Assembly (NCBI GenBank): GCA_949987565.1
Contig: OX465109.1
Location: forward strand, 8,782,163-8,846,162
Length of the DNA stretch: 64,000 bases
Origin: Luidia sarsii
Taxonomy: Eukaryota > Echinodermata > Asteroidea > Paxillosida > Luidiidae
Direction of reading: 5' to 3'
In this document: piece after piece, positions 25,807 through 38,180 of the stretch
Numbering within the stretch: the stretch's first letter is position 1
Layout: each line of letters begins with the position of its first letter
The notes under the pieces: model-generated
What the model saw: the letters and a program-made list of their open reading frames with translations, nothing else
What the model was told of the DNA's origin: nothing
Databases searched by the model: none
Program-made: the position numbers and the translations under genes

Positions 25807-27399
25807 CAAATACGGCTCAAAGTGATTGAGCCTGAAAACCTGCTCAGTGTGTGGTTCCCTCCTTGGTGAAGATACCATATGGTGCTTATTGTGTTTTACT
25901 ACTGCAGCACTCAAACATTTGAGATCACCACGAAGCACTGGGGAAACTTAACTCGTCCTGCCTACCAACACATCAGTTCTATTTCATGCCAAGAAAAGAA
26001 TAGAGGAGTTGAAAGCAATGGACATCACATGGCACTGACATCACATGGCACTGATGGCAGTGGTTTTTTTTTTTATCTGTTGACACGGGAGGAAAACCTT
26101 TCCTGCTTAGCCAATCTTCTCGCTCTATCAAATCAATTTCATCAAACTCATTTCAAGCTTATCGTTGTGTATGACCATTGGCAAGACGATGAGCGACAGA
26201 CAAAAGCCATGCGATCTATCTCTCTATACTCAGATGGGTCATCGATTGTACAGTGTAAGTCGAGTTGAGATAGGATCTGGGGTGGTTTTTTTTGCATGGC
26301 TTTGTGAGATTGGGCCCTGGTTGAATTACGAGGCTAGGCTTTTTTTGTGCCATTTCAAAGCCAATTCCGTTTCCACTGCATCTCTATGAAATTGGCCGCC
26401 TGATTGAAATTGCTGCCGTTGAGGCTGCCGCTAGAGTGCAGGTCACTGTCTTAGACTCCTCGCCCTCCCCACCCCCCTAACCCCCCACCCCCACCCCCTC
26501 CCTCCCCACACACACCCATTAACTGGGTGTTATTTCAGCCTTGTGCGTCTGGGCCACCCCATCCAAACCGTCCAACTCCCCCCCCCCCCTTCCCATCTCC
26601 ATCTCCCCACCTCCCTCCGGATTGCTCAGGATGCATCGTCGTGGCAACCCTCCCGGTCACGGTTTCCCCGGTATCGACTGCCGCCATCCCGATTCAATAT
26701 TTAATCAGAAATCGTGCCGGCTCTAAAGTTCTAAAGGGTTGATGCTGCTGTCGTCCGTGGCTGAGATACCTACATGTTACCTCCTGCCTTTGGTCTCTCT
26801 TGTAAAAAAATCAGGCCGGAAGATGGGTGAATCTACCCCCCCTCCCCCCCCCCCCTCCACTCTCCTCCCCACACAGAACATGCACGTCGAGGTCAGGTTT
26901 TTTTTCCTTCTTTTTTTCATATAGTGCCTTGCTCATTTCCAGTTGTCTGGCTCATCTTGTAGAGCAAGGTTTTGACAATTGCTTTGGCGTCTAGCTCTTA
27001 GGGGGTGGGGGATCATCCAAGGAACGGGAGAACACCTCACCTCCTTAGTGAGGTGGAAAGAAAAGAAAAAACGAAAAAGAGGAAAACAAGTCTGTGTTTG
27101 CGACACGGAGAATAGCTTTTCCGCTTCATGTTGACTACTTGAAGAATTTTACAGAACACCCTTAACACTTTCCTCAATATGCACATACATGTACATGTAC
27201 CGGTACATGTACGTTTGCATATTTTTTGTATGGGAAAAAATAGAAATTCAAAAATCAGTAATCAATCACATGCTATCATCATGACTTCATTATTTTAGAT
27301 TCTTCTTTGGTTTAGGGTCTTTGTTTAATGCATATTGTAACTTTGATGACGGTGATACGAGATCGCCGATTGACTCGACGTTGCCTTCAAATCTGTCTA

Positions 27400-27985
27400 C
27401 CAAGTTAACCCTAACCTTCCCAAATCCTGCGGAATCCTATTTGCCTTCAGCAGGATTCTGCAGGATTCAGGGCACATGAGAGTTGACACATTGCAGGATT
27501 CTGCATGATTCAGGGCACATGAGAGTTGACACATTGCAGGATTGTGCAGGATACAGGCTACTACTATCAAAGTGCTGGAGAAGGATTTAGCAGGATTGAG
27601 GGCACATGAGAGTTGACACACTGTAGGAATGTGCAGGATTGAGGGCATAAGGTGATTTTGTCAGTAGGAAAATGCAGGATGCTGGTAACAATTCGGACGT
27701 CGTTGTGGCTTTTGTCAAGAGATTATCCGTTCGAAAAAGGGCCCATTGTTCTAAGCTGAAAAAAGTCTTTGTTTAGAATGTGGACTAAAACTCCATAAAC
27801 TCAGTGCAGGATTTGGCAGGATTCAGGCAATGGTCCACAGTAGCCAGTACTGCAGGATTTGGCAGGATTCAGGTCACATGGAGCTTTGAACAAGGTAGGA
27901 TAGCAGGATTTGGCAGGATTCAGGTCACATGGAGCTTTGAACAAGGTAGGATAGCAGGATTTTGCAGGATTCAGGTTATATCCTA
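27400..27985. repeat. TGCAGGAT-type repeat, inverted relative to 16.7-17.2 kb
   Basis: Repeated GCAGGATTCAGGGCACATGA and GAGAGTTGACACA segments, then two copies of a ~60-bp unit with CATGGAGCTTTGAACAAGG. Another member is at 42950-43020. The block 27695-27755 belongs to the separate repeat also found at 23030 and 43370. Confidence 0.7.
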
Positions 27986-29154
27986 CAAACAATTGGTAGG
28001 GGGTTAGGATTAAATTTTAATGGGCGGAAATATAGTATCCAAAAGTCAATAGAAAATCGCTCGATGATGCCATTATGTCAATGACTAGGACCCTCTACGA
28101 CTGCATGCGTTAGTGTCTTTCATTGAAACAAGTCCAGTGTGTATGATGAAGATCCAAGGATGCAATGGGTCTGAGGATTGAAGAAACGTGCTCAGAGTGA
28201 ATTGGATTTATTGAGAAGAAGAAAAAGAAGGGAACAAACAAATCTGAATGAATAGAAAGGCTTTTCCACTACGCTGGAGTGGCGGAAAAGCCCTTCCCCC
28301 CAAAAAAAAAAATCTAAAAATTAAAAATTAAATTAAAAAAAATAATAATAAAATAAAAGAACGAAAATAAAAGATTTCGTCGAATGCTAAAAAAAAATTC
28401 CGTCTGGTCTGTTTCATGCCTTTTCAGAGTAAGTTTTTTACTTCACCGTGACGTAATATGTGAACACAGAATGTGGATAGGATTAAGGCGCGTACAAATT
28501 GGCAAGAAAACGAGAAAAAAAATGACCTTAATAGTGACCTTCTTTTGCCCGTACTCCCTTCAAGCAAGGCACCCGACGAAATGCATCCAGCATGAGCTCG
28601 GGACATCTCCCAGAAATGGCCGCCGCCCGTGTTGAGAAAAAAATAAAATCCGGGCCTCGTTAATTTTTCATGAGCCACTTCAGGCACGACCACGCAGCAT
28701 GCACACAAATTGCACAGGCCATTGCCTCTGGCAATATGCAAATTACATCTGCCATTTGCATAATTGATGTGATCATCAGTTGGAGGGGGGAGGGGGTGGG
28801 GGGGTCCATGCCAAATCAACTGTAAGCCGGGCTCATTGGTCGTACTAACCGATTAAGTTAGCAACCACATGTTTGTAGGGGCTTCTCTCTCTGATGTTGT
28901 CTTGGCAATTTGGCGCTGGCTTCAGTCTGTCTAATGGACCCGAAATCCAATTACAGTGTTTTTTGTGTGTGTTCTCCCCCTTTTGCCAAAGCCAAGTTGA
29001 CTGCAGGGGGGGGGGGACTGAGTGAACATAATGCAAGAAGAAGATGAGGAGGAGGAGGGAGGGAGGGAGGGAGGGAGGGGGGCAGGGGGTACAATAATAG
29101 GATCCCTGTGATTACACAGTTGCATTAATTACAGTAATATGCAAACTTAAATAT

Positions 29155-29275
29155 GTCATGATGTTTGCGTCGAGGAGAATGTAATTCAATGAGGTTTTGC
29201 CCTTGCTCGACGTGAAGGGCAAAACCTCATTGAATTATATTCTCCTTGATGCAAACATCATGACATATCTATGAT
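29155..29275. repeat. Long imperfect hairpin
   Basis: The left arm (TGATGTTTGCGTCGAGGAGA ... GAGGTTTTGCCC) and right arm (GGGCAAAACCTCATTGAATT ...) are about 45 bp each around a short CTCGACGTG loop. Related sequence without the second arm lies at 33305-33370. Confidence 0.75.
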
Positions 29276-29329
29276 GCAATGCGGTACCCGCCGCTTTACA
29301 TTATTCAAATCCACCATTCCAATCCACCA

Positions 29330-29420
29330 CACGACCTCGACCAGCTCAGTGGTCCTATGGTTAAGACGTCCGTACTAGAATTCGGGAGTCGAATCCCACC
29401 CGAGGCGCTGCCTGACATAT
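29330..29420 (+). mobile_element. tRNA-derived SINE-like copy, second type
   Basis: AGCTCAGTGGTCCTATGG and GGGAGTCGAATCCCACC resemble A and B boxes. Related minus-strand copies are at 33162-33243, 33408-33492 and 60258-60322 (each with a CGACTCCTG/CGACTCTTG core). It cannot fold as a full tRNA by eye, so it is called a derived element. Confidence 0.5.
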
Positions 29421-29518
29421 TTTCCATCAGGAATGGGGCAAAGCACTGAGAAATATGCAAACATGTTGCCAACTGCTGACTGGAAAATTAGCCAAAAGCA
29501 GATATCGAAAAATGAGGA

Positions 29519-29690
29519 GGGCCTGACGTTTCGATCCTAGCCAGGACCTTTCTCAAAGGCAGAATGACAAAGACCAAAACAAATAGGAAGGGGAGAGTAA
29601 CGGGGGGGACATATGGGTGACAGACAGATAACACAGGCGATAGCTGGTAGGGTGAGATCAAAGAGAAGGGCAGGGAGGTTCAGTTAGGGA
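29519..29690. repeat. Family A left arm with one GA-rich unit
   Basis: GGGCCTGACGTTTCGATCCT then CTTTCTCAAAGGCAGAATGA, a GATAGG/GGGGAGAG segment, then a GCTGGTAGGGTGAGATCAAA unit. The opposite arm (TTTGAGAAAGGCCCTGCTAG) lies at about 29846-29866. Confidence 0.65.
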
Positions 29691-30837
29691 TGACATGTAC
29701 ATGTATGTAGCTACAGTAGATCTCACTCTACAAGCTACACTGTACATGTACATGTATCCCCTTTGTCATGTTTGTCCTCTGTCTGTCATCCATGTCCCTG
29801 TTACACCCCCCCCCCTTCCTATTTGTTTTGTCCCTGTCATTCTGCCTTTGAGAAAGGCCCTGCTAGGATCAAACTCTTTGTTCCAACGATCGCCCTGTGG
29901 AGTTCATCAGATTTCCTTTTTTCTCAAAAATGGGAAATGTTTGACCGCTAGAATTCCTGATACCATTACAACCTTGCAGTTGAAATTGAACACTTTGCAA
30001 ATGGTGTGCCCTCCCTTTGAATGCCTTGTTTCTAACAGAACAGGTTTTCGTAGAAGACACAGTAAATGTTAGGAAACAAGCATAGAGATGAAAAGTGGTT
30101 AAAACCATCAAACCTTCTACTAAATACCCTGACAGTACATTTGTGATACCTGTATACTATGTATTCATGTACCTGTATACACATGCAAGATTATGCAACA
30201 CGTGATACTTGTACGTACATGTACACACATGTACAGTATGTACATGTACAGGTATATGACGAGTGATACAGTTACCGGTATATGCATGTATCAATGCTGA
30301 TACATGTATTGCCCTGGTTTCCGTATGCATGTAAGCACTGCTCAGTGCTTAGTGCTTTGCCTGATTGCCTGCCTGCTCATGTGGGATTCAAACCCATGAC
30401 TCCTGCATATTTCATCTACCTCTACAGTATGCACCCTGGTACATGTAAATTTGATAATAATATTGTCCATGTACCGGTAGTCCCACTGGACCATATACTG
30501 TACATGTATACATGTACATTTATACAGCACTAGACACTGTACATGTAGTGCATGCTAAGTACTGTACTTTGCCATAACCGCCTTATCCCTAAATCCACAG
30601 TTTATGGAGGCTTTTAGCAGTACATGCAGACATACCCAGTATGTACCAGTGCATTTATCTGTTTACGTGCTAGCAGCCATAGGTGGCACAACACACTTTG
30701 TTCTGCCCCCCCCCCCTCCCCCACACAGAAAGCAGAATTCATCTGGGCGAGCAGAAAAGGCACTTTGCTCTTGCCGCACATAATCTGATTAATTCAGCAA
30801 AACCGACAGCAAATTCTCTGATCCATCGAACAGCTTA

Positions 30838-30943
30838 ACGAGAGAGAGAGAGAGAGAGAGAGAAAGAGGGGGAGAGAGAGGGGGAGGGAGGGATAGAGAG
30901 AGGGAGGGAGAGAGATGGAGAGGGGTAGAGAGAGAAAGAGTGG

Positions 30944-30975
<32 letters not shown>

Positions 30976-31307
30976 AGGGAGGGAGAGGGAGAGAGAAAGA
31001 GATAGAGAGAGAGAGAGAGAGGGAGAGAGAGGGAGAGAGAGAGAGAGAGAGGGAGAGAGAGAGAAGAGGGAAGGAGGGAGAGAGAGAGGAAGAGAGAGAG
31101 GGGGAAGGAGGGAGAGAGGGAGGAAGAGGGAGAAAGAAGGGGGGAGAGAAGAGGGAAGGAGGGAGAGAGGGGAAGAGAGAGAGAGAAAGAGAGAGAGAAA
31201 GAGAGAAGAGGGAAGGAGGGAAGGAGTGAGAGAGAGAGAAAGAGATAGAGAAAAGGGGGAGAGAGAGAGAGAGAAAGAAAAAGAGAAGAGGGAGAGAAGA
31301 GGGGGGG

Positions 31308-31353
<46 letters not shown>

Positions 31354-31372
31354 GACAGACAGACAGACAGAA
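30838..31372. repeat. GA-rich polypurine tract
   Basis: About 535 bp almost wholly G and A on the plus strand, ending in GACAGACAGACAG. It is the complement in composition of the CT tract at 19.3-20.1 kb, in the same intron. Long Ser/Leu or Arg/Glu frames across it are artefacts. Confidence 0.92.
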
Positions 31373-32434
31373 AAGCCAGATGACAAACATTGACAAATGG
31401 AAAACATTTGTTTTTGCCAGTGAGAGCCCCTTCAAGGAATCTCGATAAGACGCTCGCAGGCGTACGTGTCTGCTGTGGACAAGGTCTGTAGCTGCCCGGC
31501 TAATTTCTCGTCTGGCCTGACTGGTGCACCGTCATTCCTGCCCGCGCTTGACGGGCTGTGCACTGGAGCGCGGCAATTCCATATGGGCCCCGGCTGGGAT
31601 TGAGTTATTGAACCCCTGGTCATGCGAGGGGGGGGGGGAATGCTTGCCTGCATCGGCTGCGTCGTGGAGTGTGGAAAATCTTCGATGCGGGATCTGGGGA
31701 GCCTTATGCCACAGAAATTCCAAGAGTGCGAGAAGTGAGGGAAGGGAAGATGTACTGTGCACGTTCATTATACGGACTGAAGCATACATGTGTTGCACTT
31801 CACTCTTGCAGAAAGGGCACGTCGTGAATTTCTGTCCCAAGTACATGTGCACTCATCCTGGACCCTGGACCCTGTAAGAAGGCAAACCTTAAGTCAGAAA
31901 CGCAGAAACGGCCGCTCTTCGTGGTGTTCGTGTTCCAGGCGACCTGCAATCGCACGGAAATGTGCTTTGCAAATTTGTTGCCACGCCTTTGAAATGGCTC
32001 CCAACCCGGTGATATACAAACATGTCGCAGAGTTGCCCACTGGGCCCGAATTGCAAAGACCGCACATCTCACGCGCTTGCATTTAGAGGGCCTGACGTGT
32101 TGATCCTAGCTACTCTGCTGTACACCTTTCGCAACTGGGCAGAACAGGGTCCTGCTAGGCTTGAAACGCGCTCACTTTTTTGACACTGCAAACTAAAACA
32201 ACCGTCAGCTACATGTATACTACCTGTACTTGAGAACATTTTTTGTAATGCTTCCTTTAGACATGTTAGAGCTGCCGTAGCGAGGTTTAGGTTTACAACA
32301 ATTGGTTGTTTGCATCTGAATGAAAGCGGGAGTGTGATCCCTGGAGATATACGGTGGTTAACGGTTGAATTGTTTCTGACTGGAGCCCCCTACCCCGGCA
32401 AAGACTAGTGGACTACTGTATTATGGAAGGCTAT

Positions 32435-32515
32435 TAGGGAATAGCTCAGATGGAAGAGCACTGGTACCTTAATCCAGAGGTCTTGGGTCCCGATCCAGTC
32501 AAAGTTTTCCTAGCT
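32435..32515 (+). mobile_element. tRNA-derived SINE-like copy
   Basis: TAGCTCAGATGGAAGAGC (A-box-like) and GGGTCCCGATCC (B-box-like), followed by CAGTCAAAGTTTTCC. The A box is the best preserved among the copies here. Confidence 0.6.
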
Positions 32516-32599
32516 AACTTTTCAGTTGATTTCATTTAGAAAATCAACAAATTACTTAAATGACTTATAAATGACCAAAATTAAAATCTCAAAAATGTA

Positions 32600-33115
32600 G
32601 ACAGCGTTGCATTTTTATCCTTGCAGGACCTTTCTCAAAGGCAGAATGACAAGGACACCAACAGATAGGAAGAGGGAGAGGCAATAGGATAGGGTGACTC
32701 AAAAAGGCTGAGACCTTAAGATCAAAGGGAGCTGCAGGTACCGTAGTAGGGAAGGGATTAAAGGAGGAAAGCTGGAAGACAGACTAGGGTGAGATTAATG
32801 GGAAGGGCATGCAGTAGGGAAGGGAGGAAAGCTGATAGACAGACTAGGGTGAGAGCAAAAGGAAGGGCATGGAGTAGGGAAGGGAGGAAAGCTGGTAGAC
32901 TAGGGTGAGAGCAAAGGGAAGGGCATGGAGTAGGGAAGGGAGGAAAGCTGGTCGACAGACTAGGATAAGATCAGAGGGAAGGGCAGGGAGTAGGGAAGGG
33001 AGGAAAGCTGGTAGACAGACTAGGGTGAGATCAGAGGGAGTAGACAAAGGTTTGAAATGGGAGAGATCAAAATGAAAAGATCAAAGAGAGAAGTGGAGGA
33101 AGTTAATGCAAAGAC
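32600..33115. repeat. Family A copy with about five 60-bp units
   Basis: Begins TCCTTGCAGGACCTTTCTCA and AAGGCAGAATGACAAGGACA, then tandem units AGGAAAGCTGGTAGACAGAC, TAGGGTGAGATCAGAGGGAA, GGGCATGGAGTAGGGAAGGG (60 bp), then AGATCAAAATGAAAAGATCA. These units are the reverse complement of the 57.1-58.4 kb array. Confidence 0.8.
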
Positions 33116-33161
33116 AAGATTGCCTAATTGCCTTGCCCCTATTGCTTCGTTAACAAACAAT

Positions 33162-33370
33162 ACAGGCAGCTTGGGCGGGATTTTTACGCGCGACTCCTGC
33201 TTTCTAGTGCTTTCTACTGCTTCACCACCGAGCTGGTCGAGGTCGTGTGGCAGATTCGAATAATGCTTAGCGGATGGTACCGCGTTGCATCATAGATGTA
33301 CTGTAACATGATGTTTGCGTCGAGGGGGAATGTAATTCAATGATGGTTTGCCCCGCTCGACGTAATAAGC
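33162..33370 (-). mobile_element. SINE-like copy plus hairpin arm, inverted relative to 29.16-29.42 kb
   Basis: The order TGGTCGAGGTCGTGTGG, GATGGTACCGCGTTGCATCA, TGATGTTTGCGTCGAGG is the reverse complement of 29420 down to 29155 with changes. A third SINE-like stretch follows at 33408-33492. Confidence 0.6.
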
Positions 33371-35254
33371 ACTGAATATTATTGCCCTTTTGCTTGGTGA
33401 AAAAAAAAATGCAGGCAGCTCGGGCAGGATTCAAATCCGCGACTCCTGCTTTCTAGTGCGGACGTCTTAATCACTTGACCAGCGAGCTGGTCTTTTGCTT
33501 GATGGATTTACATCTGTGTGTGTAGCGGAGCGTTTTGCATTCATCACAATCACAGTTGTCATTAGTGTTTTGAGAATGCGGTACACACGACTGTACTGTA
33601 AGACGCACTTCAGCGCTGTGATTCCCCGCATCACAAGCCTGACAAGTCAAAGGAAAATGAAAGTTATCAGGGGAAAAAAAATATTACTCGTGTCCTGATG
33701 AAATATTTTCATTAGGAATGCAATCACCTACAAGGACGTTTGTTTTTGAACCCGCTGCCGGCCTTTAAAAAGAGGGGAATAACAGCATACCCCATATCGA
33801 TTGGAGCATGATTGAATTACAGAATGTAAGTGCAATTTCCAGTGCGGAAAATTGAATCATTGTCGTACACATCGTGGGTTTGTTTTTCCCTGACAGTCGT
33901 CTTTCTTGTAGTCTTGTCTAGCTGAGCAGACGAAGGGAAGCGTTCGCATGCCTGGTTTAACAAGTCATGTATTTAGTGCACAAGTACATGTACATCTACG
34001 GGTCTTGTACTGTACAATACGTGTGGACCCTTTTTTGACGTGTTACCACTCGACTAAAATTTAACTGAGACGATGGTTAGATTTCTAATAGTCAAATTTG
34101 ACCGTCATTCCCACTTAATAAGTCCAGTGGAAACGCGGCTTTAGTAGGTGCAGTCCCATTAGGAAATTTATCAAGAAGTGGATCATTCATGATTCCAAAT
34201 TGTTTAATTTTTTTTACTGGCTGAACTGCGCATGCCTGGAATGTGACCTAACCTGACTGCGCATGCCTGGAATGTGACCCAGCCGGATGCACTTTCCGCA
34301 CTGCGCATGCTTAGTTTTCACGTACTGTACGATGTACGGTTTGCACACAGCCGTGTGGAGATAAACAGCTGGTTGTGGCAACACCGTATGTTTATCTGCC
34401 CGCACTGAATTGTGGGATGTAACTTATTGATTTTTCTCTTTTCGACAGCATTCACACTACACACACACACACACTCAGCGCCAAGCAGACACTCGCGAGT
34501 GTTTGTGAGATTTCACCGAAATCTTACAATCGATAATCTAACAAAGCGAAAATTGGAAAGTGGATCGGGATGTTTCTTGGTGGTGGGAAAGCTCCTACTC
34601 ATACTCAGGCAGAGCAACCAATGTACACATGTACAGTACCATATGATATCCACACCTTTGGCTTTGTTTCATTTTCATTATATATGTTATTTCTCAGGGC
34701 AGGTCAAAAATGGCACAATACAAACATGAGAATTGACGGAAGTAACGAAACCAAACTTTACTCAATGCACAACACACAGACAGCTTTGCCGTTTTCAGTT
34801 TTAGATTAGGAAGCAGTTTGCAATTGTTACCTACAGTACTATCACTGTAATATAATGGAGAGAGCGTAGGATCGTATGCGGCCTTTTTTTTTCTACCCTG
34901 GCTGGAAACATGTCTTTAGAATACGATCCCTGAGGCCATGTGCGATATGTGTGTTTTATCAAATGCGGCCAGACCATTTGCCATTGGTGAAGTGTGCGCT
35001 AATCAAATTAAAACCGAAGACAAAATCCCCCCCCAAAAAAAGAAAAAAAAGAAAAGACAAATCAAATAAAAATTGGCCGATGCATCTTGCCAGATCTGAG
35101 TCTGTTTTTTTTTTTTTTTTTCATCAGAGGCAATGATTGTGTACACAGTGAGTTGCACTGTAGTATCAGGGGTAGAAGGATCTACTGGTATATGGCAATG
35201 GATGGCTGTGTGGTGTATATAGATGTGGCAGCAGGCTCCCATAAGAAATACTCA

Positions 35255-35510
35255 ATAGGGCTGTTCCCACTACACCAAATAAACACGATTATTTGGATCG
35301 CGATTTGAATCGCGATTCAAACTCCCCTTTTCTTTGCGTGTAGGGGATACAATAACCGCGATTATTAGTGGGATTTGAATCGCGATTTGGACTCCACTTA
35401 GAGTGAGATTTTTTTTCAAATAATTGCGTTTATTTGCGACGCGATGTGTGGGAACGCTCAGCTCAAATCGCACTGGGTTTTTTTTTAAGCCCATGATGCA
35501 TTGCGCAAGC
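35255..35510. repeat. Family F repeat, second copy
   Basis: Contains GGATCGCGATTTGAATCGCG, then GTGGGATTTGAATCGCGATT and CGATGTGTGGGAACGCTC, matching 18205-18600. Confidence 0.55.
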
Positions 35511-35669
35511 ATGGCATTTCCTGCCAGCAGCTTGCTGGCAGGAAGTGCAGCACAGGGTTTGTTTACGTTCGTCAGCGAGTCCCGCCATTCCCGGGATTTC
35601 AAACTTCTCTGTAACTGATTGATCAAACTAACCTTGAGAGAGAGCCTGATATTTTGTTTCTACATGGAC

Positions 35670-35820
35670 CAGGTGTGGAATTCACAAAGCCCTATGATGC
35701 ATCGTAACTCAACTTAGGATGGATAACCCATCGGAGGTTGTGATAGCCCGTATGGTTTCTGTGGATCGCTCATGGTATTGTTATTGATCTTAGGTTATGA
35801 CAGGTTTCATGAAGTGGACC
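35670..35820. repeat. Family C copy
   Basis: Diverged reverse-orientation copy with CATCGTAACTCAACTTA and GTATGGTTTCTGTG segments. Confidence 0.5.
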
Positions 35821-35949
35821 ACAGGTCTCAAAGCTCCTGCCTTTGAGAAAGGTCCTCCTAGGATTGCTAGGCCCTCCAAAATCTGGATATTTTCCTCTTT
35901 GCTCATGTCAATTAGTGAGCAGTTTTCTTTTTGTATTATGGGATCATGT

Positions 35950-36025
35950 ACATGTAAGAGTGCTGGTGCGCAAAGGTAGAGGTCTCAGGTTCAAGTCCCG
36001 GTCCAGTCAAAGTTTTTGTTGCCAG
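35950..36025 (+). mobile_element. tRNA-derived SINE-like copy
   Basis: B-box-like GGTTCAAGTCC at 35988-35998 followed by CGGTCCAGTCAAAGTTTTTG; the A box region is weak. Confidence 0.5.
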
Positions 36026-36069
36026 TTTTCAAAATTGTTTCCTGTTAGTTTTGCCTTAAGTTCTTTGTT

Positions 36070-36560
36070 TGACTCTTGTATTTTGTTTGAAACTTTCCGT
36101 AGAGCCTGCATTTTGGGAGTGGTTACTTTAAAGACCTTCCTCAAATTTCTATAAATATTTCATGCAGCAGGCTTTGCTGATACGTAGATTTGGCCAAAGT
36201 AAAATGAATGAAATCATAGTCTTGGCTCAGATTGTTCAGATTTCATAAATTTTTTGGTTGACTCTTGTATTTTGTATGAAAAATTTCTGCAGAGCCTGCA
36301 TGTTGGGAGCTACCGTACTACTTTAAAGACCTCTCTCAAATCTATAAATATTTTATGCAGCAGGCCTTGCTGACAGATTTGGGCAAAGTCGAATGAACAA
36401 GATCATAGTCTTGGCTCAAGATTGTTCAGATTTCATAAATTTTCAAAAACCTCTTTTGAAAATATCTATGAATATTTCATGCAAAAGGATTTGCCAATAG
36501 ATATGGCGAAAATGAAATGATATCAGTCATAGTCTTGGCAAAAGACTCTTCAGATATCAG
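36070..36560. repeat. About 190-bp tandem repeat, 2.6 units
   Basis: Segments GAGCCTGCAT, TTTAAAGACC, TATAAATATTT, CAGGC/TTGCTGA, and CATAGTCTTGGCTCA recur at about 190-bp steps (second step), with a shorter third unit. Confidence 0.75.
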
Positions 36561-37004
36561 ACATTTGTTTTTTTAGAAATTTCCTTTTTTGTTCTTCTTC
36601 ACATATTTCCTGCACTGGGCCATTCTGATAAATGTTCACCATTGAAGTGAAATGATAGATATCCAGAAATCCTGTCCAGGTGTTTCCCAGTTCTTGGGGG
36701 CAGCTACAGAATGCCGGCTATAAATCAGGCGCTGTTTCTTGCTCTATATATCCATCCAAACTGGCACAGTTCTCCTTTTGCTCGAGCCGGGGCTGCTTAG
36801 CACATCCCCCAGTTCCATAAAAAGGTGCATTCCCCCCCCCCCCCCTCCCAATTGACAAAGCAGCAGTTTTGTCACACCGGGGCTCTGCCCCGACCAGAAA
36901 TGAGGCCATCTACGTGTATGTCACCTGCATTTGTCTCTTTCTCTTCCTCGTTCCTTTATCCTCCCAACCCCCTCCCCTTCCTTTCTCCCCACATGCACAC
37001 ACAG

Positions 37005-37122
37005 ATCGCCCACAATGGCTGGCGGTCTTTTTGCCATCGACAAGGGCTACTTTGAGGAGATTGGCACCTACGACGCAGGCATGGACGTCTGGGGTGGGGA
37101 GAATCTGGAGATATCTTTTCGG
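37005..37122 (+). CDS. GALNT1/13: GALNT (plus gene) exon: WGGEN motif
   Basis: 118 bp: one base finishing the Arg codon, then 39 codons reading [39 protein letters not shown]. This is the Gal/GalNAc-transferase motif of GT27 enzymes; WGGEN contains the acidic residue near the catalytic centre. The acceptor follows CACACACAG and the donor is GTGAGT, phase 0. The reading frame stays open 102 bases past the donor into a GAG-rich intron (see findings). Confidence 0.96.
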
Positions 37123-37129
37123 GTGAGTG

Positions 37130-37610
37130 CTGTGGAGGAGGATGAGGAGGAGAAAGAGGAGCAGAAAGAGGAGCAGGAGGAGGAGGTGGAGGAGGAGGAG
37201 GTGGAGGAACAGGAGGAGGTGTAGGGGGAGGTGGAGGAAGAAGAGGAGGAAGCTCTAGGAAGATGAGGTGGAGGAGGAGAAAGAGGAGTTGGAGGGGAGG
37301 ATGAGGTGGATGAGGAGGGAGAAGAAGAGGAAGAGGAGAAGGAAAAGGAGGTGGTGGAGGAGGAGGAGAAGAGGAGGAGGTGGAGGAAGAGGAGGAGGAG
37401 GGAGAAGAGGAAGATGAGGTGGAGGAGAATGAGGAGGAGTTGGAGGGGAGGAGGTGGATGAGGAGGGAGAATAAGAGGAGGTGGATGAAGAAGAGCAAGA
37501 GGAGAAGAAGGAGGAGATGGCAGAGGAGAAGAAAGATGAGGAGGAAGAAGATGAGGTGGAGGAGGAGAAGGAGGAAGAGGAGCAGAGGAGGAGGAAGATT
37601 GAATGTCTCC
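37130..37610. repeat. GAG/GAGGAG purine-rich tract after the WGGEN exon
   Basis: About 480 bp of GAG-type triplets beginning eight bases beyond the donor at 37123. Both strands are open in several frames (Glu-rich plus, Ser/Pro/Leu-rich minus); these are not independent genes. Confidence 0.9.
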
Positions 37611-38180
37611 ATGATTGCCTGGTAGGGGAAGTTGTGCCTTCAGCCATAAACTCATCAAATTACCCTCTCTCTTTTTGCGAGTGAGTTAAACCTTTAAAGA
37701 TTTGATGCATTCAATAAATTAAGTATGCCACGCCAAGCCTCACTCCTGCGAAAAAAAAGAAAAAAAAGCCTAATAGCCCACCTTGACGAAATCCAAAAAA
37801 GGTTGTGGAGAAGCCCGCCTGATATTTGTGCCCGATTTCATCCGATGAATTCAACTGGTTCATCCAATCGAACTGGATTCAGGGAAGCATTCAGCAGCTG
37901 AACTCTAGCATTTGCCCCCCGCTTTCTGGGAGAGTAGAATGTGATTGTGATTCGATTTTTTTTTTTTTTAAAGCGCAGGCCGTCCGTAAAAGGAGTTCAC
38001 AATTAGAGTATGTACCGGTAGGGTAGGTTTCCTTCGTTTTCAAATGGGATCTGTTGACCAGAGTTTGGATTAAGCAGTGGCTCCACGGTCAAATGACAGT
38101 TTGAATATGTCTTGGGGGCCAGCTGAAGGTCGTCCGCAACTGGCTATGCTGGCTAGTTGTGTGAAAATAGCAAAACAAGA

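Noticed and set aside
29330..29420. Possible functional tRNA gene
   Set aside because: A- and B-box-like words are present, but no acceptor stem or full cloverleaf is visible, and related copies are dispersed; called SINE-like.
30794..31435. 213-residue Ser/Leu frame on the minus strand
   Set aside because: Translation of the GA tract; same reason.
36956..37658. Pro/Ser/Leu-rich frames on the minus strand over the GALNT exon
   Set aside because: Antisense of a GAG-rich tract and of a clear coding exon on the plus strand.
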